From positions 5,039,645-5,103,644 of the forward strand of contig OX442431.1 in assembly GCA_949361645.1 (NCBI GenBank): DNA of 64,000 nt, in the 5' to 3' direction. Positions 42,841-52,999 of the stretch are shown here, piece after piece. The position numbers and the translations under genes were made by a program. The number at the start of each line of letters is the position of its first letter. Within the stretch, counting starts at the first letter, position 1. Source of the DNA: Spongilla lacustris. Taxonomy: Eukaryota; Porifera; Demospongiae; Spongillida; Spongillidae. The notes beneath the pieces were generated by a model, which worked only from the letters and a program-made list of their open reading frames with translations, had not been told where the DNA came from and did no database searches.

Positions 42841-44988
42841 TCAATGAAGTTCAAAATCACAATCCTCCATGATGCAGCCATTATGTATATATGTGTTGAG
42901 TATTCTCCTTTCTTTTATTTCTCTGTCATGTCGTCTTTCTTTTTTCCACTTTAATTTCTCCACCTTTTCATAATGTTTGCCACTTTCTTTTTTTATTTTG
43001 TGGGTTTTGAAATGCTTAAATCTCAGTTCCTCTACGTCATACAATTCTCTCTCATCCCGGTAAAAGGAAATTTCATCCTTATAGAAATCAGTTTCTGTTT
43101 CTTCTGGACAATAAAATGCAGTTGTGTAATCAAAACAGTCATCAGGTATGTCCTCATTATTGCACATACTACTATCCTCACCATGACGTTTTCTTCTAGC
43201 GTCTCTTGGTACCAGAGCACCAACAGGGATATGTACATGTACATGTGGATGGAGGTACTTTGTTTGTTTATGGAGAACTAGCGACTTCCTTACATCTAGA
43301 TCTTTGGTGGTCAGATTTTTAGCACCAGTTGGAAGACCTGACACTGATGAAAGGTACATCAGCAATGTGTATTTCTTTGCATCTGTTAGAACTCTTTCCA
43401 AAGCTTGTTGAGCACACTGTGGTTGTATTGAGTACAACATTGCTGCATGGTTATTGCAAATCATACAGGGAGGCAATGCATTAAGTGGTGTTCCTAGGAG
43501 AGTGTTGGCTGTTATTAAATCTAGATATATAGACTGCCATTCGGAAAAGATATGCAAGACCGGGAACCATTCTAAAGTATTGTAATCAAGCATCTTATCT
43601 TGATGAACAAAATATCTGTCGTAGCACTCAATCATGCTAAGTATCAGTGCTTTGACAACTACCCTTTCGCGATGCTTGAATTTGATCCAGTAGTTGAGAG
43701 AGGCTGCTACAAGAAACCACTCTTCCAATCCGGAACGTTGAATAAGGTTGCAAGAAGGAATGTCTAAATGCAAAATTCTTTGCAGTAGAGTATCTTCTTT
43801 CGTCTTTCCTTCAGGGCTCTGACAGTCCGTATATACTTCTTCTGCAATCAATTTCCCACTGTTCGGATATATCTCAGTAACTTTTTCTAGTCTGAAGATT
43901 GCGTATATAGCTTGCCGTATCTTTCGGCTGGATAGGACAGAAGACGATGGTTCGTAGGGTGAGTCGATCGCGCCATTAATAAATACTATGTGCGGGTTCA
44001 GCAGGGCCTGTGTTAGATGCTTAGATAACTTCCCGCTTCTGTGAAGTCGCAGAATCCAACTTGGAATTTGTTTAATGCTCTCTGCAGCTGCAATCCTGTG
44101 GCGTTCACAAGAGTAAATCTTTTTGCATTCGATGAGGTTGTCGCAGGTCATTTTCCCGGCGTGCTTCCGCTCGTATTCTTCCAAAGAACGGACTCTGCTG
44201 TCTTCGATATACTTCAGAAGAGCATGAATGCGACTAGCACCGTTATTGGGTCGTCTTTCACATATTGGACACTCGAAACATGGCAAGACGGGGATATCGT
44301 CGGCCTCGTCCAAGAAATCATTGCCAATTATGGCAGGAATTAAATATAGGAGAGAAATGTCTGCAAATTTGTGCTTAATAAAATCTACTTGCCTAAATAT
44401 TTTAGCTTCAAATATTTTAAGAGTGCGGTTATATGTAAACGACTCACGGTGGTAGAGAATGAATCCTTTACTTAGCGGGAAAATGAAGAAATCCGAGTCG
44501 TTAGCGAGAGCTGGACACAGGCGGTCGTTTGCGGTTTGCATTACAATAGGATCCGCCTCACCATCGGGAAATATCAACTCGCATTCCGTCTGACGAACCG
44601 CTTCCAGAAATACTTGAAGCAAAAACGGAGGCGTGGGATATCGAAAGCCCCTAACCTTTGCCGTATCTGAACGCTCAATCTTTTCCTTTGTTATTACACT
44701 ATCTTGCCTCCTCTTGAACAGCGTATCAAACTTCATATCGTCAAGTTCCAGGCCATCCATGACGACGATGGGTGTGATGCCAGCGGTGACTAGGCGTCTT
44801 AGAAACCTTGAGACCTTATCGCAGTAGAAGGGATAACGCCCTCCATCTCGCCAATCGAAATTGCACTCCCCATACAGTTCGTACATGAGACCATATCCAT
44901 CGATCACCACTGGTCCCGCCAGTACTTCATAGTTCAATGACGCCAGGTAGTGGAGTCTCATAAATGTTTGCAAATCACGTATACCCAT
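42841..44988 (-). CDS. ASTE1: Asteroid homolog (ASTE1-like), XPG/FEN1-family nuclease, 715 aa
   Basis: An intact intronless frame. It begins MGIRDLQTFM, the N-terminal start shared by XPG/FEN1 and Asteroid proteins; the free N-terminal MG is normally needed for threading DNA. The N-domain runs over residues 1-80, with conserved acidic residues in VIDGYGLMYELY (D30) and PIVVMDG (D78). The I-domain has DGEADPIVMQTAN (D142, E144, D146) and LANDSDFFIF (D164, D166). These are the metal-binding acids of this superfamily, and all appear intact. The middle has two Cys clusters (CFECPICERR near residue 240). The C-terminus is Lys/Arg/Glu-rich. Human ASTE1 is a nuclear structure-specific nuclease linked to shieldin-dependent double-strand break repair, and Drosophila Asteroid is linked to EGFR signalling. 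Function here is by family. No neighbouring gene suggests co-regulation. Confidence 0.88.
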   Translation of the reverse strand: MGIRDLQTFMRLHYLASLNYEVLAGPVVIDGYGLMYELYGECNFDWRDGGRYPFYCDKVSRFLRRLVTAGITPIVVMDGLELDDMKFDTLFKRRQDSVITKEKIERSDTAKVRGFRYPTPPFLLQVFLEAVRQTECELIFPDGEADPIVMQTANDRLCPALANDSDFFIFPLSKGFILYHRESFTYNRTLKIFEAKIFRQVDFIKHKFADISLLYLIPAIIGNDFLDEADDIPVLPCFECPICERRPNNGASRIHALLKYIEDSRVRSLEEYERKHAGKMTCDNLIECKKIYSCERHRIAAAESIKQIPSWILRLHRSGKLSKHLTQALLNPHIVFINGAIDSPYEPSSSVLSSRKIRQAIYAIFRLEKVTEIYPNSGKLIAEEVYTDCQSPEGKTKEDTLLQRILHLDIPSCNLIQRSGLEEWFLVAASLNYWIKFKHRERVVVKALILSMIECYDRYFVHQDKMLDYNTLEWFPVLHIFSEWQSIYLDLITANTLLGTPLNALPPCMICNNHAAMLYSIQPQCAQQALERVLTDAKKYTLLMYLSSVSGLPTGAKNLTTKDLDVRKSLVLHKQTKYLHPHVHVHIPVGALVPRDARRKRHGEDSSMCNNEDIPDDCFDYTTAFYCPEETETDFYKDEISFYRDERELYDVEELRFKHFKTHKIKKESGKHYEKVEKLKWKKERRHDREIKERRILNTYIHNGCIMEDCDFELH

Positions 44989-45849
44989 TTGCTACGGGAG
45001 TGGTTGCATGTAACGTCAGCAAATTAAACTTACAATTAAGCAGCAATCTAATTCATTAGCTGTGGCTACGCGATAATGTGCATGCAGTATGCATGCACAT
45101 TATAGGCCCAGCTACATGTAGATCATAAAGCATGTACATTGCAACGGTCCTTGCATGCAAGGTAATTTACCTTTTGATTTATATAGAGCTAGCGCTAGCG
45201 CTAGCGAAATTAGGCGGTGCCACTTATAATGACACAGCGGTGAAGCCATATCTTTGTTTACCAACTTTGATGTGTATCAAAAATCTTATTCACAAGCATG
45301 CTATGTAAAAACACGTGGGAGGAGCAGAGGACAGTCAAGCTGCGATAAGTACATGTGTGGATACGCGGAATTAAGTGTTCAGTTGCGGTCAGATGACGCA
45401 TTGATGAAGTTTATAGGCGGGTGTATCCATCCGATAGCGTAGTATGCAACTCGAAGAAATATAGGTGAGAAGGAGGAATATAGGCCGCTATAGGTTACTA
45501 ATAGTAATGATTAGTTAGTGTCAGAAATGAAACTGTAGTGATTATTCACACAGATTCTGATAGAGCTAGACAACTTCATGGTGGTTGGGGGTTGTAGGTC
45601 ATCTTTTAAGGCATTAAAGCCACATGTTCACAGATGATCTAGCTGATTAACGAAGTACGAGAACCCCCACATTCCTATTACAGGGCCACAGGTTTAGCTA
45701 CATGCATGCACCTCCCATGTATGCCTCTTGTGCACTTCTGACAGCTTCCATGTATGCACAAGGTAAACACATGATGTCAAGAGAAACACCTTGTACACGC
45801 AAGAGACACACACCTTGCAAACACAAGGCAATAGACATTCACTTATGGA
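44989..45849. other. Upstream region of the ASTE1-like gene
   Basis: No gene recognised. It includes the palindromic run GCTAGCGCTAGCGCTAGCG at about 45189-45207 and ATGCATGCA motifs. The promoter of the minus-strand gene should be here. Confidence 0.5.
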
Positions 45850-46020
45850 CTGAACAATTCAGGAGCTGATGTTATGCCAAATGGCAAGTGATTAAAGCAG
45901 AAACACATCCAAATGGGATTATACAAGTTGTCATCAAGGCGCCAATGGAAACTGTCAAAACCCTCTGCCTGAATCAGATCCCGCTACCCAAAGGTGGTGA
46001 TGCAACCGTGAGGCAAACTT
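45850..46020 (-). pseudogene. pol: Gypsy reverse transcriptase fragment
   Basis: The minus strand reads AEGFDSFHWRLDD followed by FCFNHLPFGITSAPELF. This is the RT segment just before the catalytic box in Ty3/Gypsy elements. Only about 55 codons remain. It is an independent insertion from the relic at 41.6 kb, in the opposite orientation. Confidence 0.65.
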
Positions 46021-46925
46021 AATTTCCAATGGCATCCAATAGTATCCAGAAGAAGGTCTATAAAATTAAGGCCGCCTCACATCTGAATTATCACCTTTGG
46101 ATAGTGGATCTGCTTCAGGTAGCATAAGAATTGGTTGTGTAATAATTTAGAGAACAGTTGTGCCGCTCCATAAACCATGTGCGCACAAGATATGTACTCC
46201 ATACTCACACCATGTACACACTCCACGGAAGAGTACCATGTACATGCATGCAAAGGAGAAACGCACCATGACGGTATGCACAAACGAAATACAACATGCA
46301 TGCACATCACTACTAGCATAAACCTTCCATCTGCCATGCTCTACAGCCCTAGCCTAGCACTGTGTAGAGGGATGCTCACTGTTTCTCCCATCATCACCAG
46401 TCCTCTCCACTACTAGACACACCTTAATTGTGAATTAGCAATGTGCCCCAATGACAATGGTTAGATCAGGCATCCTTCTATGTGGACATCAAGGTTTTCA
46501 CATACTCATATGCATATACTTACTTTGAAGCAAAATCCATGTTAAAAAAAAAGAGCTGTCTGTACAAGATATACTGTCGATCCTTCGTTTGTTTTTGTTA
46601 GATGATCTGCTGCCAACTGTGTGTAATCACTGCTGTGCCAGATTTCCAATAGTTAAGCAGTTAAAAAGTTATACCAGATATGATATATAAAGGGATTGGA
46701 AATGGCACATTGACGTTAGAAATTTTCACAAACTTCCACACATGAATCACATCTTTAAAAGGGGTGGCTTTGTACCCCCCATTGCAATACAATTAACGAC
46801 CAAAATATTTCGATCATTCACTTGTTTACTGTTCAACACAATGACTGTTATATTATGGAGTTGCCCTCACAAAGGACACTGAGAGACAATTCATTACACT
46901 AAGGCCTCATTGGGTTTCTCTTCAG
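46021..46925. other. No gene recognised
   Basis: Contains CATGTAC-rich, weakly repetitive sequence at 46180-46320. No exon could be supported apart from the transposase exon that follows. Confidence 0.45.
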
Positions 46926-47154
46926 AGTAAGATGAGATGTTTGTTAATGCAGCTAAACTTGACTGCTATCCGGAGAGGGAGAAGTTGTATCTTCTTACTT
47001 CTTGATGAAATACACATACAGAATTTTACCCTCAGGTATTACCTTGTTGGGCTCATAAATTTAGGAGACATCAGTGATCATCTCTCAAGATTAAAGCATT
47101 CACTTGAAAAGATGGACCACACGTTTGCCTTCATGGTTCGAGGCCTTTTTACAA
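46926..47154 (+). pseudogene. Exon of a P-element/THAP9-type transposase
   Basis: A 229-base open segment lies between a TTTCTCTTCAG acceptor and an ACAA|GTATGT donor. It encodes CIFLLLDEIHIQ, then YYLVGLINLGDISDHLSRL, then HTFAFMVRGLFTS. This sequence of motifs (LLLDE with the first catalytic Asp, V-G-x-x-x-L-G-D, F-M-V-R) is typical of the RNase-H-like domain of P-element and THAP9-type transposases. No matching exon was found on either side. A foldback element begins 127 bases downstream, inside what would be the next intron. It is likely a stranded exon of a dead element. Confidence 0.6.
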
Positions 47155-47281
47155 GTATGTTCAGTTTTCTAGTACTGCACTGAGCAGTATCAAAATGTAT
47201 CATCCCTTCTGGAAAGCTATCAAGCGTTTGGAAAATATGGAACTAAAGTTATATAATATAATTATAATAATATATATATAT

Positions 47282-48115
47282 GGGACAGTGTCCAGCAAAA
47301 TCGGGCAAAATCGGGCTTGTGGGGTTTTAATTTTATCACTATAAAAATTGCACGTTGTACTAAACAACACATCTTCGCGACGGTACTACTTTTTCCTTTC
47401 AAATTTTGTATATTTGTTCCCACACCATTTCTCTGTGTGAAAATCGATTTTTGTGATCTACACATTTTCCGTGCCGTGGATACAACAATCGTTAACCCCG
47501 CGGGTTAGAATTCCTCATTTCTCCACGTACGAGTGTTGAAAACGCGTCAAATTCGGGTTGCACATAGAGGAGTCCTGTAGCTATTGATTTTTTCTGTTCG
47601 TTAATTTCTATATCATCCGTTACGGAGATACAGTTGAACAAACTACGGGCACGTTTTCCCGCTTGATTCGCGCCAATGATTTTGGCAAATCGCGTCCCGC
47701 TCAGTGAATGGGAAGGCGGTGATTATATCATTGGCGCGAATCAAGCGGGAAAATGGGCCAGTAGTTTGCTCAACTGTATCTCAGTAACGGATGATTCAGA
47801 AACTAACGAACAGAACAAACCAATGGCTACAGGACTCCTCTATGGACACTCCGAATTTGACACGTTTTCAACACTCGTACGTGGAGAAATGTGGATTTCT
47901 AACCCGCGGGGTTAACGATTGTTGTATCCACGGCACGGAAAAGGTCTAGATCACAAAAATCAATTTTCACACAGAGAAATGGTGTGGGAACAAGTGTACA
48001 AAATTTGAAAGGAAAAGGTAATACCGTCGCGAAGATGTGTTGTTTAATACAACGTGCAATTTTTATAGTGATAAAATTATAACCTCACAAGCCCGATTTT
48101 GCTGGACACTGTCCC
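47282..48115. mobile_element. Foldback element, GGGACAGT family, 834 bp
   Basis: Ends GGGACAGTGTCCAGCAAAAT and its mirror at 48115. The two halves pair along almost the whole length around a loop near 47684-47735. Each half contains the family's inner anchors (TTCTGTTCGTTAATTT, CCGTTACGGAGATACAG, CCCGCTTGATTCGCGCC), shared with the terminal repeats of the giant element. The terminal 30 bases differ from those of the giant element after GGGACAGT, so it is a separate subfamily. It inserted at an (AT)n run. It has no transposase gene. Confidence 0.85.
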
Positions 48116-48415
48116 GTAGAGCAAGGGAACCTATTAAGGAACAACCAACTTCCCTTGACTGATGCAGACAAACTATGCAGGCTAGAGAGATAATTCAAAC
48201 ACTGTTGGATAGAGAATTTAACGCAGATTACAACTATGCTGACCATAGGTAATGCTTCATGAATCCTGGTACTGAAAACTCACTTTTCGGCAAACATACC
48301 TCAATGTATGGGAAAGGTACCAAATAAGGAACAACCACATCAAAGGGTTTTTATATAAACACTCAACCACATGGGGTTTGCTTTGGGGAGGAGGGCGGAT
48401 GCTACTTGCTAAAAA
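48116..48415. other. No gene recognised
   Basis: The phrase AAGGAACAACCA occurs twice (48137 and 48340), indicating a diverged duplication. No exon supported. Confidence 0.4.
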
Positions 48416-49078
48416 ATGAAATGTCTATCCTCTGGTAGCTTAATTATGGCCGATAAACGACAGGCCTGTTTCCACTACGTGGGGGTAGATGCACTTCCTG
48501 AAGACATGGTTGGACCCCATGATGCAATCATGGCATCATGTGGTGTGTCAGGGGCAGCAGTTTCTGATAAAATCACCATTGTAAGCTTTATTGAGGATGG
48601 TGTGGCACAAGAGGTGAAGAGGCAGGTTGATATCAAGGCTGTTGCAATGACAACAGAAGAAGGTCTGCAGTTACGCCTGAAATTGTCAATTCAGTACCAC
48701 TCCATCTATGTGGCTGCATGTACAGTATGTCCTGAGCAGGTGCAACATGCTGAATGGACCTCTCCTCAAAGTTCAGAAAGTACCACTGATAATTCAGATG
48801 GAGAATGCTTACATCCATAGTACAACGCTATCCCTACTACTAGTACTCAATTTAAGCATTTGAAAGGTTCAGCTCAGTGCATGACTTCAGCACAATGGAT
48901 TGATGATTTTAAGGATATAGCTGAGAAAGAAGAGCGATGCAGAAAAAGAAAAGCAGCTTTAGAAGAAAAGGCTGCATTAGAGCGCATGAAAGCTGTAATG
49001 AAATCAGGAGGTCGCAAAGGAGCACAATCCTGCAATCCTAGCTTGCCAAATGCTAGTGGAGAATTTTATCAGCATTGA
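48416..49078 (+). pseudogene. Unknown 220-codon frame with one in-frame TAG
   Basis: A frame opens at ATG 48416 (a second ATG at 48446, MADKRQACFHYVGVD) and runs 134 codons to TAG at 48818. It then stays open in the same frame for 85 more codons to TGA at 49076. The first part has a soft alpha/beta composition and two Cys near its end (AACTVCPEQ). The second part is a charged coiled-coil-like segment (EKEERCRKRKAALEEKAALERMKA) with a basic end. Continuity through the stop suggests a formerly single protein, a recent nonsense change, or an exon boundary. No family was recognised. It ends 16 bases before the inverted-repeat element at 49.1 kb. Confidence 0.35.
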
Positions 49079-49169
49079 ACATCATCACTTACAGTAGCGG
49101 CTCACTAATAAGACCACCCCGGGACAATCGGATCTTGTGGTAAAACTCGCCAATACGACCGTTTCGGTC

Positions 49170-49746
49170 CAGTGGCGTAGCGAGGGTGTTGGGCGCCCGG
49201 GGGCAAAATGCACTAATGGCGCCCCCCCCCCCCCCCCCTCTTGCGTTTGGCCGAACATACGAGCGGGGGGGGGGGGGGTCCCCCTTGCGTTTGGCCAAAT
49301 ATACGAGCGGGGGGGGGGGGGGGTCCCCCTTGCGTTTGGCCAAATATACGAGCCGGGGGGGGGGGGGGGGGGGGGGGATCCCCCTTTGGCCAAATATACG
49401 AGCGGGGGGGGGGGGGGGGGGGGTCCCCCTTGCGTTTGGCCAAATATATGAGCGGGGGGGGGGGGGGGGGGGGGGGGGCGGCGCCCTGCTGCTTAATTTC
49501 TTGTTCCAAAATTCAGCTCCAATTATACGAAAATAACAATTTCATCAACAGTATGTACGGGCTTGCTGTTTCTAATCAATAAACATACGAGCATTAACAT
49601 AAGCCTTTCCTCGGCTTATTATCCGGTACGCATTGCAATGCTATTTATAGTAAACACCTAGGCATTTTGGCGCCCCCCTTAGGTCGGCGCCCGGGGGCAA
49701 TTGCCCCCCCCCCCCCCCTGCCCCCCCCCCCCTCGCTACGCCACTG
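49170..49746. mobile_element. hAT-type non-autonomous element nested in the Tigger-like element
   Basis: Ends CAGTGGCGTAGCGAGG and its mirror CCTCGCTACGCCACTG. Perfect 8-bp target duplications TTTCGGTC lie at 49162-49169 and 49747-49754. Eight-base duplications and CAGTGGCG-type ends are typical of hAT elements. The interior is dominated by a tandem repeat with G runs. Confidence 0.9.
49225..49490. repeat. G-run tandem repeat inside the hAT element
   Basis: Five to six units of CCCCTTGCGTTTGGCCAAAT followed by ATACGAGC and a run of 11-30 G. Poly-Gly and poly-Pro frames are artefacts. G-run lengths may be unreliable. Confidence 0.95.
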
Positions 49747-50155
49747 TTTCGGTCTTACTGGCGAGTTTCCCGCCTTTCGAAATGCGCTTTGATTAGAATA
49801 CCAGTAGCAGATAAACAAACGAATCGTGACAAAATAACAGTTGGAAGGATGAACAATTATGCCAAGGATTGTAAAGCAAGCTTAGAGCTGGCTCGTGTGT
49901 GTCATAGACATTGCTAACTCCATTAGTACGGGGTCGTCGATTTCCCCCGCAATCGAATGCATGGTGGGTACCAACTGTATTAGGAAACCACTTCATTGAT
50001 CGCCTGTTCAGAGAAAGAAAGGTACACAAAAACGCACCTCCAATATTTATACACTAGTGGTCTTATTAGACGGTGGTCGGATTGGCGAAGTGGTCTTATA
50101 ATCGGGCGGTTAAGTGGTCTTATTACCGCGTGGTCTGATTAGTGAGCCGCTACTG

Positions 50156-51645
50156 TACATGTATCCAACAACTAGTGGGTCAATCAGATTCATTGATTTG
50201 CGTATGAGCCATCATTGCAAACCCATAACTTTGATTAAATTTTTAATGAGATTTAGTGTTCCTTAATAGGGGTGCGTTCCACATTCGGGCACTTTGCTCT
50301 ATCTGTTTTGGCATTGAATTTCATTACTGTGTTGACATCTGTGCAAAGTCTTCATGACGGTCATGGGTATGAGCATGGCGGGAGCTTCAACAAATGGCAA
50401 GAAGCTGTTGAGGCTGCACACTACTGAGTAACTGGCATTGTTTATAAGGTGCATAACTCTTTTTCACCTTTATTTCATATCGGATGCACCCCATCTGGTA
50501 TAAACTACACAAAACTGTTGGCACAATAGAATACTCTGGGTAAGCATGAATGCAGTTAGACCTGTAAGCATTTCAATGACAGCTAGTCAAGGGTGCATAG
50601 GTTCTCCTATAGTGTATGTACTACAGTGCAATGGTAAATAGGATACTCATTGCAGTGAAGAAATAAGCCCTTCAGCTCTGCCTGGTCAGGTTTTGGTTGT
50701 AGGAGGGGCAGCTATGCTCCAGTTGTTGGCTTACATTGTGAATGATCTTTGCAATCTCTCCTTTTCCCTTCTTCCCATCTCTCCTCTTTAAAACAAGAAA
50801 AATACACACGCAAAATACTACATGTAGTGTCCATAAAATATAACTTAACTAGCTGTGGGAAATGCGCACTCTCTTGCATTTATTGTAGAACATAATGCAA
50901 TGCATGGTTCTCCTTGTAATTAATATCAATACATGAATGCCAAAAATAAATTTTTTACTGCACTCTAAATAATAAACACAAGTGACCATGTACTCTTTAA
51001 ATATTGCTCTAGTATCAGATCTAGTAGGCAACAGAAATAAGTGCTATCATTTTAACAGAGCCATGGCAAAATATTTCTTAGCTAAAATAATCCCATGGGA
51101 TAGTTTTATTTCAGCAAAATCTGTATTTTGTCTGCCAAATATTATTCCACTCTGCCAAAACGTTTTCTCTTGCGCATGGGATTGTGATATTTCCTTGGAA
51201 AATATCCCTCCCACAGCTTATATCAATAAGTATCCCCCACCTAGGCTTGGCTTGTTTCCTGGTTGTAACTATTTAGTTTGTGCCAGTGTCACAGGAAAAA
51301 TGAAATCCCTAAAAAAATTTGCATCTGCTATACTATTTTCCTAGGAATTTTGGCACCCCACTCCAATTTTTCTAGGAAACTCGGCATCCCTTAACATAGC
51401 CCTTTCTCCTACATGTATAGGAATTTGGAACCCCCTCGCATTCCTATTCATAATAACGGATATCTAGATATGATTATTCAATGGCTTTCTGGCATATAAG
51501 AAAGTGGATACCATTTTAAGGTTTATTTAATGGCTGCTACATAATGTATGCACGCAATGTTAGAAATGTTTGAATTCATGAACTGGTGTATTAAGAATGA
51601 GCAGCTGCATTGAATGAAATTGTGACATATGGATGTAACATGTTT
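50156..51645. other. No gene recognised
   Basis: About 1.5 kb without a supportable exon. A plus-strand frame at 50982-51344 (120 codons) has no recognisable domain and overlaps A/T-rich, repeat-like phrases (CCTAGGAATTTTGGCACCCC, TCTAGGAAACTCGGCATCCC). Confidence 0.45.
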
Positions 51646-52060
51646 TTAACTGCAAAATGTTTGTTGAAGATAGTTATATATACATTTATATGCCTTCATC
51701 TTGATGCAAGCCAGGATTAGTTTTCTGTGACTGATGAATGCTTGAGCCATTTGAATGTTTCTCCCCATTTGCATGGCATATACATGAATTGTTGTATTAA
51801 GCAATGATGCTGCTGCAATGGTCTCAGCCCAAGTGCCCAGTGTCTGCATCCGGTTTATCATTTCATATAGCTTTCCATAGAGTGATTTGGGAATCCAAGG
51901 AGGATAGCATTGGATCTGTTGATTTGTGGATCATGTATGTTGTGATCAGCAGACACAGTTCTTCATGAAACTCTGATCCTGTTTCAGCTGGAGAAACAGA
52001 CTGTAAGGAACAAATTCCATCCGCAGCAATCCCAGCCGTTGCTAATGGGCAGTGTGACAC
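51646..52060 (-). pseudogene. OTU-family cysteine protease domain, broken
   Basis: The minus strand encodes GIAADGICSLQSVSP, resembling the D-G-x-C catalytic motif of OTU deubiquitinases (Cys kept, the usual Asn after Gly is Ile). GSEFHEELCLLITTYM follows. After a frameshift at about 51862 comes MQTLGTWAETIAAASLLNTTIHVYA, a typical OTU core block. The expected catalytic His is not clear in the worn C-terminus (FISHRKL). OTU domains are frequent passengers in invertebrate DNA transposons, so this may be transposon debris as easily as a host gene. Confidence 0.5.
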
Positions 52061-52171
52061 AGCACCATTGATGGCTGTGTCAATTCAAACAAACTAAAAT
52101 TGAAGAGCACACCTCTCCTTTTCCCTCTCAATGCAAGCTGGCTGGTAGTTGATTTGCTCTAAGACACGTAG

Positions 52172-52639
52172 GAAGCATTGAAAAGTGGTCAGGTGAGCAT
52201 AGTGGCTGGGTCTGAGAGAGAGAGCCAGAAACTCCTACAATATCTGCATTTTTGGATCAGGATGACAGAAAAAGAGCTATGCAATTCTTGTAGCACTGAA
52301 ATCCTCGGAACAGAAGCACTTGTGTCCCTGACAGCATTTTCTGTTGGCATGTCTGATGGCTATCAGCAAACGAACACCTATGTGATGCTCATAAGCACAT
52401 TGGGAAAAAGATTGCGAACATGCTGCCCAATATCTCTTGCATCAAGAGTCAGGAAAATCTGCCATGAATATATATTGAACGGGCCATCTGTGTCTGAAGA
52501 CCTTCTCAATGTTCTCATCCCCCTTGCAAGTAGATTCTCCATTGAAATGGCGATAGATCTGGAATTAACCCTTGTCTATTGCCAGGGCTGCCGACATAGC
52601 ACCCTGCCCAAAAGTAGCGGCGCACAATTAAATGTATGA
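52172..52639 (+). CDS. Unrecognised open frame, about 155 codons
   Basis: Open from a TAG at 52169 to a TGA at 52637. There is no ATG near its start (first ATG at about 52262), so it would have to be an internal exon or start late. It encodes a mixed helical sequence (RESQKLLQYLHFWIRMTEKELCNSC ...) with no recognised domain. It lies 112 bases from the divergent OTU-like relic. Weak support. Confidence 0.2.
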   Translation, partial: EALKSGQVSIVAGSERESQKLLQYLHFWIRMTEKELCNSCSTEILGTEALVSLTAFSVGMSDGYQQTNTYVMLISTLGKRLRTCCPISLASRVRKICHEYILNGPSVSEDLLNVLIPLASRFSIEMAIDLELTLVYCQGCRHSTLPKSSGAQLNV

Positions 52640-52699
52640 GGATTAATTAATGGACCTGATGTTGCTAAAAGTAGTTTTAGCATATCATATTCATAACTA

Positions 52700-52760
52700 G
52701 TTAATCCAGTGGTTCTGAATCACGGGGTAGCGAGTTCGAATCCTGCAAAAATTGGTGATT
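52700..52760 (+). other. tRNA-like B-box, possible SINE fragment
   Basis: GAGTTCGAATCCTGC at 52733 matches the internal B-box/T-loop consensus of tRNA genes, preceded by a loosely tRNA-like GTGGTTCTGAATCACGGGG. I could not fold a full cloverleaf or find a clear A-box, so a tRNA gene is not called. A tRNA-derived SINE piece is the better guess. Confidence 0.3.
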
Positions 52761-52999
52761 TTTCACCCGAGGAGTTTGGAAAAATAAGGGTTTGGGCCCA
52801 CCTCTCGTCCTCCCATAATGCAGGTTAGACAACTTGACTGCTCCGCTAGATTCCCACTTCGACAAATAATCGCATTAGTCCGCTTCTAAAAATACATCCG
52901 CATAAGGGCCTACTGGGCCTACTGATATTAAATTGATATCAGTAGGTACTGCTTAAATTAATTACAAAATTAATATCGCTTTTTTTTTTTTGGAATCCA

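Larger units (their letters stand above)
49092..50155. mobile_element. pogo/Tigger-like non-autonomous element with TA target duplication
   Basis: Ends CAGTAGCGGCTCACTAAT and its mirror, each flanked by TA (49090-49091 and 50156-50157), as in the Tc1/mariner-pogo superfamily. AATAAGACCAC-type subterminal repeats occur near both ends. Without the nested insertion and its duplicated 8 bases it is about 480 bp. It has no transposase gene. Confidence 0.85.

Noticed and set aside
50982..51344. A 120-codon plus-strand frame
   Set aside because: No domain, and it overlaps repeat-like phrases; not supportable as a gene.
52700..52760. tRNA gene
   Set aside because: Only a B-box-like sequence is clear; no full cloverleaf or A-box was found.
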